Positions 6,638-8,136 of a stretch of DNA of 8,136 nt are shown here, in pieces. The notes beneath the pieces are model-generated. The model did not search any database. It saw only the letters and a list, made by a program, of their open reading frames with translations, and had not been told where the DNA came from. The stretch comes from JAPWJZ01 sp038247245 (GTDB taxonomy: Bacteria > Pseudomonadota > Alphaproteobacteria > Micavibrionales > UBA2020): positions 1 through 8,136 of the forward strand of contig JBBRVE010000113.1 of assembly GCA_038247245.1 (NCBI GenBank). The letters are read 5' to 3'. Made by a program: the position numbers and the translations under genes. How positions within the stretch are numbered: position 1 is the stretch's first letter; every line of letters begins with the position of its first letter.

Positions 6638-7069
6638 TTATTTGCCCTGCGTATCGAACAGCATCGATACGTTGCTGAGCCCCGAGGTGGTGATCGCGCC
6701 CATCACGGCCGCGACCTTGCCATAGGGTAATTTTGTATCCGCCTTAAGGTACACGCGGCGGTCTTTTGATTCCGTCGCAATTGCCTGCAGCATGCCGGTC
6801 AGGCGGTCGAGCGTGACCTTGGTCTCGCCCATGTAAATCTGGCCGTTGCCGTCAATCGAGACCTCCAGGGGCTTGCTGTCGTTCTGCGACAGCGATTTCG
6901 CGTTCGCCTTTGGCAAATTCACCTGCACACCGGCGGAGAGCAAGGGCGCCGTCACCATAAAGATGATCAGCAGCACCAGCATCACGTCGACCATCGGCGT
7001 CACGTTGATGTCCGACATCGGTGCGGCGCGTTTGTGGCCGCGCGTGCGTCCTGCGAGTTTCGCGCCCAT
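6638..7069 (-). CDS. tolR: Tol-Pal system proton channel subunit TolR (ExbD/TolR family)
   Basis: 143 residues, the same size as E. coli TolR. A basic cytoplasmic N-terminus (4-14) precedes SDINVTPMVDVMLVLLIIFM (19-38). Asp28 in the single membrane helix (about 27-46) corresponds to Asp23 of E. coli TolR, the proton-carrying residue. The periplasmic ExbD-like domain (about 60-140) includes PLEVSIDGNG and VYLKADTKLPYGKVAAVM, and ends in VSMLFDTQGK. Family role: forms the TolQ-TolR motor powering TolA. The start overlaps the tolQ stop (TAATG), pointing to coupled synthesis. ExbD is the alternative reading, but the tolQ-tolR-tolA-tolB order settles it. Confidence 0.96.
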   Translation of the reverse strand: MGAKLAGRTRGHKRAAPMSDINVTPMVDVMLVLLIIFMVTAPLLSAGVQVNLPKANAKSLSQNDSKPLEVSIDGNGQIYMGETKVTLDRLTGMLQAIATESKDRRVYLKADTKLPYGKVAAVMGAITTSGLSNVSMLFDTQGK

Positions 7070-7071
7070 TA
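7067..7071 (-). promoter_or_regulatory. TAATG stop/start overlap of tolQ and tolR
   Basis: On the minus strand the tolQ TAA (7069-7071) and the tolR ATG (7067-7069) share one A. Such overlap commonly gives translational coupling and would help hold the TolQ:TolR ratio. Upstream is a G-rich GGGACGGG-like stretch inside the tolQ end. Confidence 0.7.
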
Positions 7072-7812
7072 GCCGCCCGTCCCGCGTTGTTCAAGATGGC
7101 GGCCGAGAATGGAACTCAGCTCCGCCGCGAAACCGTCGAGCCTGTCCTGATAACGGCCAAGATCGGTGTTGAATTTGTTGTAGGCGACCACCGCGGGAAT
7201 AGCGGCGACAAGGCCGATGGCTGTTGCAAACAACGCCTCCGCAATGCCGGGCGCCACGACGGCGATAGATGTGTTTTGCGAACCTGCGATCGCCGCAAAT
7301 GAATTCATGATCCCCCAGACCGTGCCGAACAGCCCGATAAAGGGCGCGGTGGAACCGACGGTCGCAAGGAAGGTCATGTAACGCTCCAGTATCCCGATCT
7401 CGCGGTTGATGGAGGTGCTCATGACGCGGTCGATGCGCTGCTGCAATCCGGCGCGCAAATCGCCGCCGATGGCGGAATGGTTTTCGGTGGTGATTTTCCA
7501 TTCATTCATGCCGGAGCAGAAGGTGCGCGACATGGGGTCAACAGGCTTCGCCGAAATGCGCTTGAAAAGTTTCTCCAGCGGCTCGCCCGACCAGAAGGCG
7601 GTTTCGAATTTCGTGGTTTTGGAATTCAGGCTGTTGAACGTCACCCACTTGTCAAAAATGATCGCCCAGCACCAGACCGATGACGCGACCAGAATGATCA
7701 TCACGCTTTTCACCACAAGGTCGGCCTGGAGGAACAGCCCCCAGATCGAAAAGTCGTGCGCCGCCACGGTGCCGGCCAGCTGGGTTGCCTGAATGGGAAT
7801 AGTGGGATCCAT
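7069..7812 (-). CDS. tolQ: Tol-Pal system motor subunit TolQ (MotA/TolQ/ExbB family)
   Basis: 247 residues, slightly longer than E. coli TolQ at the N-terminus. Three membrane helices are seen: about 33-53, 147-170 and 187-211, with a cytoplasmic region between the first two (54-145). The family core is clear: ERYMTFLATVGSTAPFIGLFGTVWGIMNSF (143-172) and PGIAEALFATAIGLVAAIPAVVAYN (188-212), the helices that line the proton channel with TolR. Family role: inner-membrane stator ring around TolR that energises TolA. The start is supported by GAGGA at 7821-7825, 8 nt from the ATG. It follows the ybgC stop by 55 nt, the largest gap in this operon. The context excludes ExbB. Confidence 0.97.
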   Translation of the reverse strand: MDPTIPIQATQLAGTVAAHDFSIWGLFLQADLVVKSVMIILVASSVWCWAIIFDKWVTFNSLNSKTTKFETAFWSGEPLEKLFKRISAKPVDPMSRTFCSGMNEWKITTENHSAIGGDLRAGLQQRIDRVMSTSINREIGILERYMTFLATVGSTAPFIGLFGTVWGIMNSFAAIAGSQNTSIAVVAPGIAEALFATAIGLVAAIPAVVAYNKFNTDLGRYQDRLDGFAAELSSILGRHLEQRGTGG

Positions 7813-7820
7813 GTCTTAAG

Positions 7821-7825
7821 TCCTC
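7821..7825 (-). promoter_or_regulatory. Ribosome binding site of tolQ
   Basis: On the minus strand this reads GAGGA, 8 nt before the tolQ ATG (7810-7812). The 55-nt gap from ybgC also holds an AT-rich patch (7830-7837), but no convincing -35 partner was found. Confidence 0.7.
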
Positions 7826-7867
7826 GGCTGATAATATATGTCTTCGGCGGAAGGAAGCGGGGCGTGA

Positions 7868-8136
7868 TTATGTCTTGTCTTTGAACAGCCCCCGCACCGC
7901 TTCTGGTAATCTAGCAGCTTTGCCACGCTTATCAATACAGGCGATTTTCACCGTCATATCAGCCAGTACGTCATCCCCGCGGCAAATGGCCTGCGCCATT
8001 TCCATGGACGCACCACCAACCGACACCATACGCGTTTGGACGCTTAATAGTTCATCAAGCTTGGCAGGTATTTTGAAATTAATGTTCATAGATATTACGG
8101 TAAACGCGACGCCCGTTTCGCTTAAAATTACTGCAT
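7868..8136 (-). CDS. ybgC: YbgC-type Tol-Pal associated acyl-CoA thioesterase, C-terminal part (5' end beyond window)
   Basis: The minus-strand frame stays open to the window edge, so the ATG at 8089 is internal and the gene continues outside; about 89 residues are visible. Immediately before that ATG the frame reads SETGVAFTVIS, followed by MNINFKIPAKLDELLSVQT, which is the YbgC/hotdog pattern of a central strand, a Pro-Ala-x-Leu-Asp-Glu-Leu-Leu turn and the next strand. Then come MAQAICRGDDVLADMTVKIACID and a KRGKAARLPEAV tail. The N-terminal catalytic segment with the expected Asp is not in the window. Family role: hotdog-fold thioesterase acting on acyl-CoA or acyl-ACP, associated with phospholipid synthesis; genes of this type commonly head the tol-pal operon, as here. 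The stretch seems somewhat more AT-rich than tolQ. Confidence 0.88.
   Translation of the reverse strand, partial: AVILSETGVAFTVISMNINFKIPAKLDELLSVQTRMVSVGGASMEMAQAICRGDDVLADMTVKIACIDKRGKAARLPEAVRGLFKDKT

Noticed and set aside
6280..6678. Plus-strand open frames over tolA rich in Phe, Ser and Leu
   Set aside because: They are the complement of the Lys/Glu codons in the TolA linker; the apparent hydrophobic runs come from that bias and not from real membrane segments.
7830..7840. Possible -10 box (TATATT-like on the minus strand) ahead of tolQ
   Set aside because: The AT-rich patch stands out from its surroundings, but no convincing -35 element lies about 17 nt upstream, and ybgC-tolQ co-transcription explains expression without it.
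7868..8089. A complete 73-residue small protein starting at 8089
   Set aside because: The frame continues upstream to the window edge with residues matching YbgC, so the ATG is internal and the gene is cut by the window, not short.

Overview
The window holds two convergent, tightly packed envelope gene clusters from a Gram-negative bacterium, most likely an alphaproteobacterium. The reasons are the gene order envC - ctpA - divergent polysaccharide deacetylase - rppH, the ybgC-tolQ-tolR-tolA-tolB order, the moderately high GC, and protein details such as the alphaproteobacterial style of TolA C-terminus and of the deacetylase-like protein. The Rhodospirillales or a neighbouring deep lineage is a reasonable guess, but I cannot place it further from sequence reading alone.

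Plus strand (1-4372): the 3' part of envC (LytM-type activator of amidases, cut by the window edge), ctpA (periplasmic S41 protease), a membrane-anchored YibQ/DUF610-like protein, rppH (Nudix RNA pyrophosphohydrolase) and a rhomboid intramembrane protease. Gaps are 3, 18 and 11 nt, and the last junction is an ATGA overlap, so this is probably one transcript. It ends at a strong 12-bp stem with an A-tract on one side and a T-tract on the other, which can terminate transcription from both directions.

Minus strand (8136 down to 4432): ybgC (5' end cut by the window edge), tolQ, tolR, tolA and tolB, all in one direction and with gaps of 55 nt or less. TolQ and TolR overlap as TAATG. The operon stops after tolB at the shared terminator, so pal, which commonly follows tolB, is not next to it here.

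Functionally, the two clusters meet at cell constriction. EnvC-type proteins switch on septal peptidoglycan amidases, CtpA-type proteases trim periplasmic and cell-wall enzymes, and Tol-Pal draws in the outer membrane at the septum. RppH (5'-end RNA turnover) and the rhomboid are the members whose link to this theme is not obvious. No RNA genes, mobile elements, CRISPR arrays or long repeats were seen, and there is no gene-free stretch over 60 bases. I found no clear sign of an undescribed system. The most interesting points are the loss of presumed active-site residues in the deacetylase-like protein, the rhomboid coupled to rppH, and the separation of pal from tolB.
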